NCBI GenBank assembly: GCA_963836015.1
Contig: CAWIIF010000015.1
Coordinates: 2,294,001-2,358,000, forward strand
Length of the DNA stretch: 64,000 nucleotides
Direction of reading: 5' to 3'
From: CAWCDJ01 sp963836015
GTDB lineage: Bacteria; Acidobacteriota; Terriglobia; Bryobacterales; Bryobacteraceae
Part shown: in pieces, positions 17,081 through 24,472 of the stretch
Layout of the letters: each line of letters starts with the position of its first letter
Numbering within the stretch: position 1 is the stretch's first letter
Program-made: the position numbers and the translations under genes
The notes under the pieces: model-generated
Told to the model about the DNA's origin: nothing
Seen by the model: the letters and a program-made list of their open reading frames with translations, nothing else
Database searches by the model: none

Positions 17081-18107
17081 AACCCAGGACCAGGTGCAGG
17101 GCCATGTAGCTCAGCCAGGCGATGATGGCGGCGGCGGGGATCGTCAGGACCCAGGCCCACAGGATGTTCGTCGCGATTCCCCAGCGGACGGCCTTCATGC
17201 GGTGAATGCTGCCCACGCCCGCGATGGCGCCGGCGATGGCGTGCGTCGTGGACACCGGCAGGCCCAGGTGGGTCGCGAACAGGACCGAGATGGCCGCGCC
17301 GGTTTCGGCGCAGAAGCCGCTGCGCGGTTTGAGGCGCGTCAACCGGCCGCCCATGGTCCGCACGATCCGCCATCCGCCGCTGAGAGTGCCCAGCGCGATG
17401 GCGGAATAGGCCGCCATCAATACCCACGCCGGAATCGTGAACGCGTTGAGGTAATGCGAGGTATAGAGTACGCCGGCGATCACGCCCGCCGTCTTTTGCG
17501 CGTCGTTCGACCCGTGGGACAGGCTGAACGAAGCAGCGGAGAGCAACTGCAGCTTGCGGAAGTACAGGTCCATCTTAGACGGGCTGGACTTCCGGAAGAG
17601 CCAGTAAACCAGCGTCATCAGGACGTAAGCCGAGATCAGGCCGATCAGGGGCGCCAGGAAAATGAATGCCAGGGTGAGCGGCCATTGGCCGCCGTGGCCG
17701 AAATTGAGCGCTTCGAAGCCGTGGGTGACGCCACGCAGCAGGCTGACGCGTGCGATGGCCGCACCCCCGTAGCCGCCGATCAGGGCGTGCGACGAACTGG
17801 TCGGCAGGCCGAGCCACCACGTAATGAGGTCCCAGGCGATGGCTCCGAGCAGGCCCGCCAGAATCACGTAGGGGGTGACCAGTTGCAGGTCCACGAAGCC
17901 CTGGCCGACGGTTTTCGCCACCGCCGTCCCGAACAAAAACGCCGCCGCGAAGTTGAAAAATGCGGCCCAGACCACGGCCTGAAACGGAGTCAGAACACGC
18001 GTGGCGACGATGGTCGCGATCGAATTGGCGGCGTCGTGGAAGCCGTTGATGTAATCGAATACGAGGGCGATCGCGATGATGACGATAGCTAGCTCGAGCG
18101 TGGACAT
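17076..18107 (-). CDS. PiT-family inorganic phosphate transporter
   Basis: A 343-residue membrane protein with about 10 transmembrane helices. It has duplicated PiT signatures: VFDYINGFHDAANSIATIVA near the N-terminus and FSLSHGSNDAQKTAGVIAG in the second half, plus GLPTSSSHALIGG and LPVSTTHAIAGAI. It imports phosphate or metal-phosphate coupled to H+ or Na+. The DUF47 gene lies 4 bases upstream in the same operon, the usual regulator-transporter pair. Its stop codon lies in the dispersed repeat. Confidence 0.95.
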   Translation of the reverse strand: MSTLELAIVIIAIALVFDYINGFHDAANSIATIVATRVLTPFQAVVWAAFFNFAAAFLFGTAVAKTVGQGFVDLQLVTPYVILAGLLGAIAWDLITWWLGLPTSSSHALIGGYGGAAIARVSLLRGVTHGFEALNFGHGGQWPLTLAFIFLAPLIGLISAYVLMTLVYWLFRKSSPSKMDLYFRKLQLLSAASFSLSHGSNDAQKTAGVIAGVLYTSHYLNAFTIPAWVLMAAYSAIALGTLSGGWRIVRTMGGRLTRLKPRSGFCAETGAAISVLFATHLGLPVSTTHAIAGAIAGVGSIHRMKAVRWGIATNILWAWVLTIPAAAIIAWLSYMALHLVLGL

Positions 18108-18111
18108 CGGG

Positions 18112-18726
18112 CTAGCTGTTCTTGACTACGACGTTCTGCAGAACGTCCGCCACGTCCTCGCAACTGTCGATGGTGGCCTCGAAGAACTCATAGACTTCCT
18201 TCAGCTTGATCAGCGTGATCGAGTCCTTTTCCTTGTTGAACAGGTCCACCACCGCGCTCCGCCCGATGCGGTCGGCTTCGTTCTCCAGGCGGTTGATCTC
18301 GATACAGTGCTCCATGGTCGGCCCGTTCTTCTCCATCGCCTCGATGGCGCTGCGCAGAGACTTCGCGCAGCCGTGGACGATCTCCGCCAGGGTAATCATT
18401 ACAGGGGGAATCGGATCGATCCGGTAGGACACCAGGCGGTGCGAAGTGTCCTCGATGCCGTCCATCACGTCGTCGAGCGCGGAGGAAATGTTGTGAATGT
18501 CTTCGGGATCGATGGGAGTGATGAAGGTCTGGTTCAGCCTCGTGAAAATCTCATGGATGACTTCGTCGCCCCGATGTTCCAGGACGCTGATCTCGGTGGC
18601 GGCTCCCGCCATGCGGGAATTTCCGTTCGTGACTCCGTCGAGCAGTAATCGGGCCGCCTCAGAGATAATTGCCACCTGCTTTTGAAACAGGTGGTAGAAC
18701 TTCTCCTCGCGTGGAAGCAGTCTCAT
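18112..18726 (-). CDS. DUF47 (PhoU-like) phosphate transport accessory protein
   Basis: A 204-residue all-helical protein with DUF47 features: FYHLFQKQVAIISEAA, EISVLEHRGDEVIHEIFTRL, FITPIDPEDIHNISSALDD and LENEADRIGRSAVVDLFN. It belongs to the PhoU-like group that binds metals through E/D-rich bundles and partners Pit transporters. It directly precedes pit. The start MRLLPREEKF at 18726 matches the family N-terminus; an in-frame ATG at 18786 would add 20 unrelated residues. Confidence 0.93.
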   Translation of the reverse strand: MRLLPREEKFYHLFQKQVAIISEAARLLLDGVTNGNSRMAGAATEISVLEHRGDEVIHEIFTRLNQTFITPIDPEDIHNISSALDDVMDGIEDTSHRLVSYRIDPIPPVMITLAEIVHGCAKSLRSAIEAMEKNGPTMEHCIEINRLENEADRIGRSAVVDLFNKEKDSITLIKLKEVYEFFEATIDSCEDVADVLQNVVVKNS

Positions 18727-18792
18727 AACGTTGATGGGCTTGCTGAGAGAGACCCTTATGGTATTCGGTTTCCCCAACCGGGTCAAATTGCA

Positions 18793-19578
18793 TTACGGTT
18801 CGGTTACGATCGGAAACAGTTCCGGCTCACGGCCCGTCGGCACTTCCAGGTTGAGCAGCCTCGGGTCGAGCAGGCGCGCGGTATCCACATTCCCCATGGC
18901 GGAAAGTATGGTCTCTTTGAGATGCGGGTACTCGGCCTCCAGTCCCACGAAAAGGTCGCGCAGCGCGCGCCGCACCGTGCCTGTCTTCTGCGAGCAGCCG
19001 CACGGGATCACCGGTACCCCGCACGCCTCGGCATAGGCGCGGGTCAGGTCTTCTGTGACGTAGACCAGGGGCCGGATCAACCGGTATTCACCGGCGCGCG
19101 ACATAGTGACCGGTGGCAGCGCGCTCAGCTTGCCGGTGAACATAGTGTTGCGCAGCAGGGCCTCGCAAAAATCGTCGGCGGTATGGCCGAACGCGATGAC
19201 GTTGGCGCCGAGCTTGTGCACGACTTCGTAAACCGCCCGCCGGCGATACCGGCTGCACAGGTCGCAGCCGTGCTCCGGCTGATCCTCCAGCAGGTCGAGC
19301 GAGGGCTTGTCGCGGAAATAGGTCCAGTCGATGCCGCGCTGCCTGAGGTATTCGCCCAGAGGCTCGATCGGCCGGAGAAATTTTCCCTGCTCCACCGTGA
19401 AGGCGCAGACGGAAAAATCGATGGGGGCGCGCTTCTGCAGGAGCAGGAGGATTTCGAGCATGGTGACGGAATCCTTGCCTCCGGATACGGCCACGGCCAA
19501 ACGATCGCCGTCGCGAATCATGCGGAAGCGATGGATGGCCTCCCCCACCTTGTGCAGCAGTGTTTTTTCGAGATCCAC
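18793..19578 (-). CDS. TtcA-like tRNA 2-thiolation ATPase
   Basis: A 261-residue PP-loop ATP pyrophosphatase with SGGKDS in LAVAVSGGKDSVTMLE, a CxxC pair (GCDLCSRYRRR) and the C-terminal PCGCSQKTGTVRR. This is the TtcA/TtuA-type arrangement in which cysteines hold a [4Fe-4S] cluster used to thiolate tRNA (s2C32 for TtcA). I judge TtcA-like more likely than TtuA because no zinc-finger pairs are present, but the target base is not certain. It starts with GTG, 7 bases after a perfect TATAAT. Confidence 0.88.
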   Translation of the reverse strand: MDLEKTLLHKVGEAIHRFRMIRDGDRLAVAVSGGKDSVTMLEILLLLQKRAPIDFSVCAFTVEQGKFLRPIEPLGEYLRQRGIDWTYFRDKPSLDLLEDQPEHGCDLCSRYRRRAVYEVVHKLGANVIAFGHTADDFCEALLRNTMFTGKLSALPPVTMSRAGEYRLIRPLVYVTEDLTRAYAEACGVPVIPCGCSQKTGTVRRALRDLFVGLEAEYPHLKETILSAMGNVDTARLLDPRLLNLEVPTGREPELFPIVTEP

Positions 19579-19595
19579 TATCTCAATTATAGTGG
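19575..19595 (-). promoter_or_regulatory. TATAAT -10 flanked by perfect inverted repeat
   Basis: TATAAT (minus strand 19591-19586) ends 7 bases before the GTG of the TtcA-like gene. A perfect 7-bp inverted repeat, CCACTAT and ATAGTGG with a 7-base spacer, straddles this -10 and runs into the start codon. It looks like a leaderless promoter with an overlapping operator, or an mRNA-start hairpin. No good -35 is visible. Confidence 0.6.
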
Positions 19596-19596
19596 G

Positions 19597-20487
19597 TCAG
19601 CCGCGCAGGTACTTGTTGAAGAAGTCGAGCGTGCGCTGCCATGCCAGTTTGGCGGCGGGCTCGTCGTAGCGGGGTGTGGTGTCGTTGTGGAAGCCGTGAT
19701 TGGCGCCCTCATAGACGTACGCGGAGTAGGTGACGTGGTTAGCCTTGAGGGCCTCCTCGTAGGCTGGCCAGTTCCCCGTGATGCGGGTATCGAGCGAGGC
19801 GTAGTGAAGCAGCAGCGGCGCCTTGATTTTGGGGACCTCCGCGGCCGGCGGTTGGGCGCCGTAGAAGGCGACCGCTGCGTCGAGATCGCTGCCCATGCGG
19901 ACGGCCAGGGTGTTGGCGATGCCGCCGCCGAAACAGAAACCGACCACTCCGATTTTTCCGGTGCAATCGGGACGCGCCTTCAGCCAGTGGGCCGCCGCGA
20001 TGAAATCTTGCGTCATCTTCGGCTTGTCGACCTTCTGGAACAATTGCGCGCCCTGCTCGTCGCTGCCCGGATAGCCTCCCACGCTGGTCAGCCCGTCCGG
20101 CGCGAACGCAATGAAATCGGCGGTCGCCAGTCGGCGTGCCACGTCCTCGATATACGGGTTGAGGCCGCGATTTTCGTGCACCACCAGGACGCCGGGGTAT
20201 TTGCCGTCCTTGGCCGGGCGGGCCAGGTAGCCGCGAATCTTCTCGTTGCCTTGCGGAGAGGCCACGGTATCGTACTGAGCCTTGATGCGACTGTCATCCT
20301 TGGGAACCTGCTGCGCCCACGCGTAGTTGGGGCGAAGGCTCTCCCAGATGGCCATGGCGGTCACGCCGCCGGCGGCAAATTTGCCGGCGCCGTCCAGGAA
20401 CGCGCGGCGGTCGATTTCGCCGTGAACATAAAGGTCGAACAGGTTCAATAATTCCTGCGGGTAATCGGATGCTTTCCGTCGCTCCAT
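19597..20487 (-). CDS. Dienelactone hydrolase family protein
   Basis: A 296-residue alpha/beta hydrolase of the DLH family with the triad Cys (VGFCFGGGIAN), Asp (ASLDTRITGN) and His (GANHGFHND). Other motifs are VLVVHENRGLNPYIEDVARR and FAPDGLTSVGGYPG. An N-terminal segment (IDRRAFLDGAGKFAAGGVTAMAI) looks like a Tat signal set about 30 residues in, which suggests export. ATG at 20487 is chosen because TATGCT ends 8 bases before it and the upstream 11 residues are not conserved. The substrate is unknown. Confidence 0.9.
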   Translation of the reverse strand: MERRKASDYPQELLNLFDLYVHGEIDRRAFLDGAGKFAAGGVTAMAIWESLRPNYAWAQQVPKDDSRIKAQYDTVASPQGNEKIRGYLARPAKDGKYPGVLVVHENRGLNPYIEDVARRLATADFIAFAPDGLTSVGGYPGSDEQGAQLFQKVDKPKMTQDFIAAAHWLKARPDCTGKIGVVGFCFGGGIANTLAVRMGSDLDAAVAFYGAQPPAAEVPKIKAPLLLHYASLDTRITGNWPAYEEALKANHVTYSAYVYEGANHGFHNDTTPRYDEPAAKLAWQRTLDFFNKYLRG

Positions 20488-20520
20488 GAGGGCAAAGCAT
20501 ATCACAACGGGGCGTCGCAA

Positions 20521-21294
20521 CTATCGGCGTAGCTTCAGGCGGTGAGCGGGAACGTGCGGCTCCAGACGGAACAGGATGCGGCTCTGCCAGTCCGCGATGT
20601 AGTGAGTGCCCGTGGCCGTCGCGGCGAGCCCGTACGCGCCTGTGAGATCCACGCTCTCGGCCGGGCTCTCTCGCGGAAACCTTGGACAGCTGCCGTCGAA
20701 GGCCGCAATCGAGATGATGCCGTCGGGGGTCACTTTCCGCACCAGGCGCTGGCCGTCGGCGAGATAGAGGTTGCCCGCGGGGTCCACGGCCACGCCGTAG
20801 ACCGATCCGAGCGCCGCAGTGGCGGCGGGGACGCCGTTGGCATAGAGCACCGTCCCGCCGCCTGCGACGGTCGTGATGATTCCACCCGGCGTGACCTTGC
20901 GCACACGGAAGTTACTGCTGTCGGCGATGTACAGGTTGCCCGTTCCATCGATCGCCAGTCCCCAGGGATACCAGAGCTGCGCTTCGGTGGCTGGGCCGCC
21001 GTCGCCCGAGAAGCCGTGCGTGCCGTTGCCGGCCACGGTCCGGATGGTGCCGCCCGGCGCGATGGCTCGGATAATCAGGCTGTCCGCCAGCAACAGAGTG
21101 CCATCCGGGCCAAACGCCAGAGGGCCGGGACCGCCGAGACGCGCCTTTGTAGCCGGCCCGCCGTCACCCGTGAATCCGAGCCGGGCAATTCCGGCTACCC
21201 GGGTCAGCATCCCCGCGCGATCCACGCGGTACACGCACCAGAGCGATGTGCTGAAGTAGACGTTGCCGGCCGCGTCCACCGCGACACCGTACAC
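20521..21294 (-). CDS. NHL-repeat beta-propeller protein, N-terminus probably frameshifted
   Basis: 257 residues of NHL repeats: GVAVDAAGNVYFST, GDGGPATKARLGGP, GDGGPATEAQLWYPWGLAID, GNLYIADSSNFRVRKVTPGG and GVAVDPAGNLYLADG. Such secreted propellers usually start with a signal peptide. Here the only in-frame start is GTG at 21294, already inside the first blade. A typical signal (VVFLLAAAGAGAQSG) starting at GTG 21374 lies in another frame, and the two meet at about 21316-21336. Either a one-base error or decay has split the gene. No enzymatic function is assigned. Confidence 0.75.
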   Translation of the reverse strand: MYGVAVDAAGNVYFSTSLWCVYRVDRAGMLTRVAGIARLGFTGDGGPATKARLGGPGPLAFGPDGTLLLADSLIIRAIAPGGTIRTVAGNGTHGFSGDGGPATEAQLWYPWGLAIDGTGNLYIADSSNFRVRKVTPGGIITTVAGGGTVLYANGVPAATAALGSVYGVAVDPAGNLYLADGQRLVRKVTPDGIISIAAFDGSCPRFPRESPAESVDLTGAYGLAATATGTHYIADWQSRILFRLEPHVPAHRLKLRR

Positions 21295-21437
21295 GGCGCC
21301 AAGCGACGCACTGTCACCACCGAGATCGCGCCGGACTGCGCGCCTGCGCCTGCCGCCGCCAGCAGAAAGACCACTGCCTTGAGAGGCAGCAGTTCGATTC
21401 TATGCGCAGGCTTCGTATCATGGAAGTTAGACTCTCC

Positions 21438-22676
21438 ATGACGCAGACTTCTTTCGACAAGGAAAAAATTAAGATCCTGCTGCTGGAAGGGATCCACGAC
21501 AGCGCCGTAGAGTCGTTCCGCAGCGACGGCTACACCAACATCGACTACCACAAGAAATCGCTGCCGGAAGACGAACTGATCGAAGCGGCGCGCGACGCCT
21601 TCTTCATCGGCATCCGGTCCGGTACGCACCTGACGGCCCGGTTCTTCGAAAACGTGCCAAAACTGGTGGGGGTGGGCGCTTTCTGCATCGGCGTCAACCA
21701 GGTGGATCTCGCGGCGGCCGAAGAGCGCGGCATCCCGGTATTCAACGCGCCCTTTTCGAATACCCGCAGCGTGGCGGAGCTAGTGCTGGCGGAGGCGGTC
21801 CTGCTGCTGCGCGGCATTCCGCACCGCAGCCGGATGGCGCAGGACGGGGTCTGGCTGAAGACCGCCACCGGCTCCCGCGAGGCGCGCGGACGCTGCCTCG
21901 GCATCGTGGGGTACGGCCATATCGGGTCGCAGCTCAGCGTGCTCGCCGAAGCCCTGGGCATGCAGGTGGTCTTCTACGACGTGGAGATGAAGCTGGCGCT
22001 CGGCAATGCCCGTGCGCTGCCCTCGCTCGATGCGCTGCTCGAGACCGCCGACGTAGTAAGCCTGCACGTCCCGGAGACGCCGCAGACGCAGGGGATGATC
22101 GGCGCGGAGCAGTTGGCGCGCATGCGCCGCGGCGCGCACCTGATCAACGCCTCGCGGGGATCGGTGGTGGACATCGACGCGCTGGCCGAAGCCCTGCGGT
22201 CGAAGCATCTGGGGGGCGCGGCTATCGACGTCTTTCCGAAAGAGCCGAAGAGCGCGGCCGAGGAGTTCGTCTCGCCTCTGCGCGGCCTGGACAACGTGAT
22301 CCTGACGCCGCATATCGGCGGCAGCACCGAGGAAGCGCAGGAGAGCATCGGCACGGAGGTGGCCGAGAAGCTGATCAAGTACAGCAACAACGGCTCCACG
22401 CTGAGCGCGGTGAACTTTCCGGAGGTGTCGCTGCCGGAGCATCCCGGCAAGCAGCGCCTGCTGCACATTCATCGGAACCAACCGGGTGTGCTTTCCGGGA
22501 TCAACGCGGTGTTTTCCGAACAGCGGATCAACGTGGCCGGCGAGTATTTGCAGACCCATATGAAGATCGGGTACGTGGTGATCGATGTGGAGATGGAGGA
22601 TCGCGCGGACGCAACGGAGCTGAGGCGCCAACTGGACCGTGTGCCGGGGACGATCCGGACGAGGATTCTGTTTTGA
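21438..22676 (+). CDS. serA: D-3-phosphoglycerate dehydrogenase
   Basis: A 412-residue protein closely resembling the enterobacterial SerA type in length and order. The substrate-binding domain has FCIGVNQVDL and PVFNAPFSNTRSVAEL. The NAD fold has GIVGYGHIGSQL. Catalytic Arg is in INASRGSVVDI, Glu in FPKEPKS and His in TPHIGGSTEEAQ. A C-terminal ACT domain (HRNQPGVLSGINAVF, INVAGEYLQT) should bind serine for feedback inhibition. It catalyses the first step of serine synthesis. The ATG at 21438 precedes TQTSFDKEKIK; upstream in-frame ATGs lack family similarity. Its stop overlaps the rsmB TTG. Confidence 0.97.
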   Translation: MTQTSFDKEKIKILLLEGIHDSAVESFRSDGYTNIDYHKKSLPEDELIEAARDAFFIGIRSGTHLTARFFENVPKLVGVGAFCIGVNQVDLAAAEERGIPVFNAPFSNTRSVAELVLAEAVLLLRGIPHRSRMAQDGVWLKTATGSREARGRCLGIVGYGHIGSQLSVLAEALGMQVVFYDVEMKLALGNARALPSLDALLETADVVSLHVPETPQTQGMIGAEQLARMRRGAHLINASRGSVVDIDALAEALRSKHLGGAAIDVFPKEPKSAAEEFVSPLRGLDNVILTPHIGGSTEEAQESIGTEVAEKLIKYSNNGSTLSAVNFPEVSLPEHPGKQRLLHIHRNQPGVLSGINAVFSEQRINVAGEYLQTHMKIGYVVIDVEMEDRADATELRRQLDRVPGTIRTRILF

Positions 22677-23779
22677 AGACGCCCTCGGTGCCGGGGCAGG
22701 CCGGGAGGCCTACCCTACCACGGATCGCGGCGTTCGATATTTTGCGCAAGGTGGACGGGGGCGGGTATGCGTCCGATCTGCTGGTGTCGTACTGCGTGGG
22801 GTTCGATTCACGGGATGCGGGGCTGGCGTCCGAGATCGTCTTCGGCGTGCTGCGCTACCGGGCGCAGCTGGACTACCTGATCGACCGCGCCTCGACGTCC
22901 AAAAAGCTCGATCTCGAGGTGCGCACGGCGCTGCGCATGGGCATCTACCAGCTTCGCTACCTGGACCGTGTACCGGCCCACGCGGCGGTCGGGGACAGTG
23001 TGGAGCTGGTGAAGCGGGCGCGCAAGCGCTCCGCCGCCGGGCTGGTCAACGCGATCCTGCGCAACGTGAATCGCTACCCGGTCGCGTGGCCGTCGAGGGA
23101 AGTGGAGCTCTCGTGCCCGGAGTGGCTGCTGGCGCGCTGGGAGCGCTTCTATGGCCGGGACGCCGCCCACGGAATTGCGCGGGCGGCGCTCCAGGAGCCG
23201 GTGAAATATACGCGCGGCGGGCGGACGCAGGATATCGGCGCGCAATCCGTCGTGCCGCTGCTCGATCTCTCGCCCGGCCAGACGTTGCTGGATCTGTGCG
23301 CCGCACCGGGGAACAAGACGGCGCAGGCGCTCGAGTCGGGGGTGCGCTGCATCGCCTGCGACATTCATTTCCAACGGATTGCGCGGATGAAAGAGCTGCA
23401 CGCCGATCTGGTGGTGCTGGATGGCGCCGCGCCGCTCCCCTTCGCCCGGCACTTCGAGCGCATCCTGGTGGACGCCCCCTGCAGCGGGACGGGAACCCTA
23501 GGGCGGAATCCCGAGATCAAGTGGAGGCTCGGGCCCGACGATCTGAAGGACCTCCAGGCCCGGCAATCCGCGCTCCTCGCCAACGCGCGAAAGGCGCTGG
23601 CGCCGGGAGGCCTGCTGGTCTATTCGACCTGCTCGCTCGAGCCGGAGGAGAACGAGGAGGTAATCGCGGAGGTCCCCCCGGGGCTGGTTGGGGAGACCAT
23701 GACGCGCCTTCCGGGGCGCGAGGAGGGCGACGGTTTCTTTGCTGCTGTGATAAAATCAGAAGAGCCCGCAAATGATTGA
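22673..23779 (+). CDS. rsmB: 16S rRNA m5C967 methyltransferase, shortened
   Basis: 368 residues: an N-terminal NusB-like domain (RIAAFDILRKV, ASEIVFGVLRYRAQLDYLI, LRMGIYQLRYL) and a SAM methyltransferase core (LLDLCAAPGNKTAQ, ILVDAPCSGTGTLGRNPEIKW, YSTCSLEPEENEEV) with both catalytic cysteines. The family is usually about 430 residues. The linker subdomain between NusB and methyltransferase is cut to about 20 residues (LQEPVKYTRGGRTQDIGAQ) where about 65 are expected. The start is a TTG overlapping the serA stop. A copy of the dispersed palindrome is translated as GQAGRPTL at residues 8-15. Confidence 0.9.
   Translation: MKTPSVPGQAGRPTLPRIAAFDILRKVDGGGYASDLLVSYCVGFDSRDAGLASEIVFGVLRYRAQLDYLIDRASTSKKLDLEVRTALRMGIYQLRYLDRVPAHAAVGDSVELVKRARKRSAAGLVNAILRNVNRYPVAWPSREVELSCPEWLLARWERFYGRDAAHGIARAALQEPVKYTRGGRTQDIGAQSVVPLLDLSPGQTLLDLCAAPGNKTAQALESGVRCIACDIHFQRIARMKELHADLVVLDGAAPLPFARHFERILVDAPCSGTGTLGRNPEIKWRLGPDDLKDLQARQSALLANARKALAPGGLLVYSTCSLEPEENEEVIAEVPPGLVGETMTRLPGREEGDGFFAAVIKSEEPAND
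22694..22718. repeat. Dispersed palindromic repeat copy inside rsmB
   Basis: GGGCAGGCCGGGAGGCCTAC then CCTAC; it differs from the 17055-17079 copy at one position. The core AGGCC/GGCCT is a palindrome. It lies in the 5' coding part of rsmB in the opposite orientation to copies that end genes. Confidence 0.8.
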
Positions 23780-24446
23780 AATTATTCCCTCAATCCTATC
23801 GGCGGACTTCGCCCGGCTGGCCGAGGAAATCGCTCGCGTCGAGCGGGGCGGCGCTTCCATGCTGCACCTCGATGTGATGGACGGGCATTTCGTGCCAAAC
23901 CTCACGATCGGCCCTCCCGTAGTGGAGTCTGTGCGCAGGACGACCAACCTGCACCTGGACGTTCACCTCATGATCGAGAATCCCGACCGGTACGTCACTC
24001 ACTTTGTGGAGGCTGGGGCGAATTCCGTGTCGGTGCACTACGAGGCCTGCCGCCACCTGGATGGCACCCTGGAGATGATCCGGAACGCCGGGGCGATGGC
24101 CGGAGTGGTCTTGAATCCCGCCACTCCGGTAGCGGTTCTCGAGGACGTTCTGACGGTGGCTGACTACGTGCTACTGATGAGCGTAAATCCGGGTTTCGGC
24201 GGCCAGAAGTTGATTCCGTACGTGCTGGATAAAGTGCGGAAGCTCGATCGGATGCGCCGGGACAGGCACTTGGCGCTGCCGATTGAGATTGACGGGGGAG
24301 TGCACAAGGAAAACCTGGCGGAGGTCGTCCGCGCCGGGTGTGACTGGATCGTCACAGGGTCGGCTGTCTTTCACAGTCCGGACCCCGAAGGTATGGTGCG
24401 GGAAATGCGTAAGATTGCGGATGGCGCCACAGCGGTCCAGTGCTAA
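23772..24446 (+). CDS. rpe: Ribulose-phosphate 3-epimerase
   Basis: A 224-residue TIM-barrel protein with the Rpe signatures IIPSILSADFARLAEEI, LHLDVMDGHFVPNLTIGPP, HLMIENPDRYV, MSVNPGFGGQKLIP and IEIDGGVHKENL. The catalytic Asp pair and metal-binding His residues are present. It interconverts ribulose-5-P and xylulose-5-P. The ATG overlaps the end of rsmB by 8 bases. It is downstream of serA-rsmB and upstream of a bamD-like gene in an apparent housekeeping operon. Confidence 0.97.
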   Translation: MIEIIPSILSADFARLAEEIARVERGGASMLHLDVMDGHFVPNLTIGPPVVESVRRTTNLHLDVHLMIENPDRYVTHFVEAGANSVSVHYEACRHLDGTLEMIRNAGAMAGVVLNPATPVAVLEDVLTVADYVLLMSVNPGFGGQKLIPYVLDKVRKLDRMRRDRHLALPIEIDGGVHKENLAEVVRAGCDWIVTGSAVFHSPDPEGMVREMRKIADGATAVQC

Positions 24447-24472
24447 AAGTGCTACAAAAGATAGGAACATCT

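Noticed and set aside
22799..22815. tRNA T-loop-like GGTTCGATTC
   Set aside because: It lies inside the NusB-like part of rsmB and no cloverleaf can be built around it.
22639..23775. Second plus-strand frame overlapping rsmB (378 codons)
   Set aside because: Gly/Arg-rich shadow of rsmB; the motifs DAPCSGTG and STCS are in the other frame.
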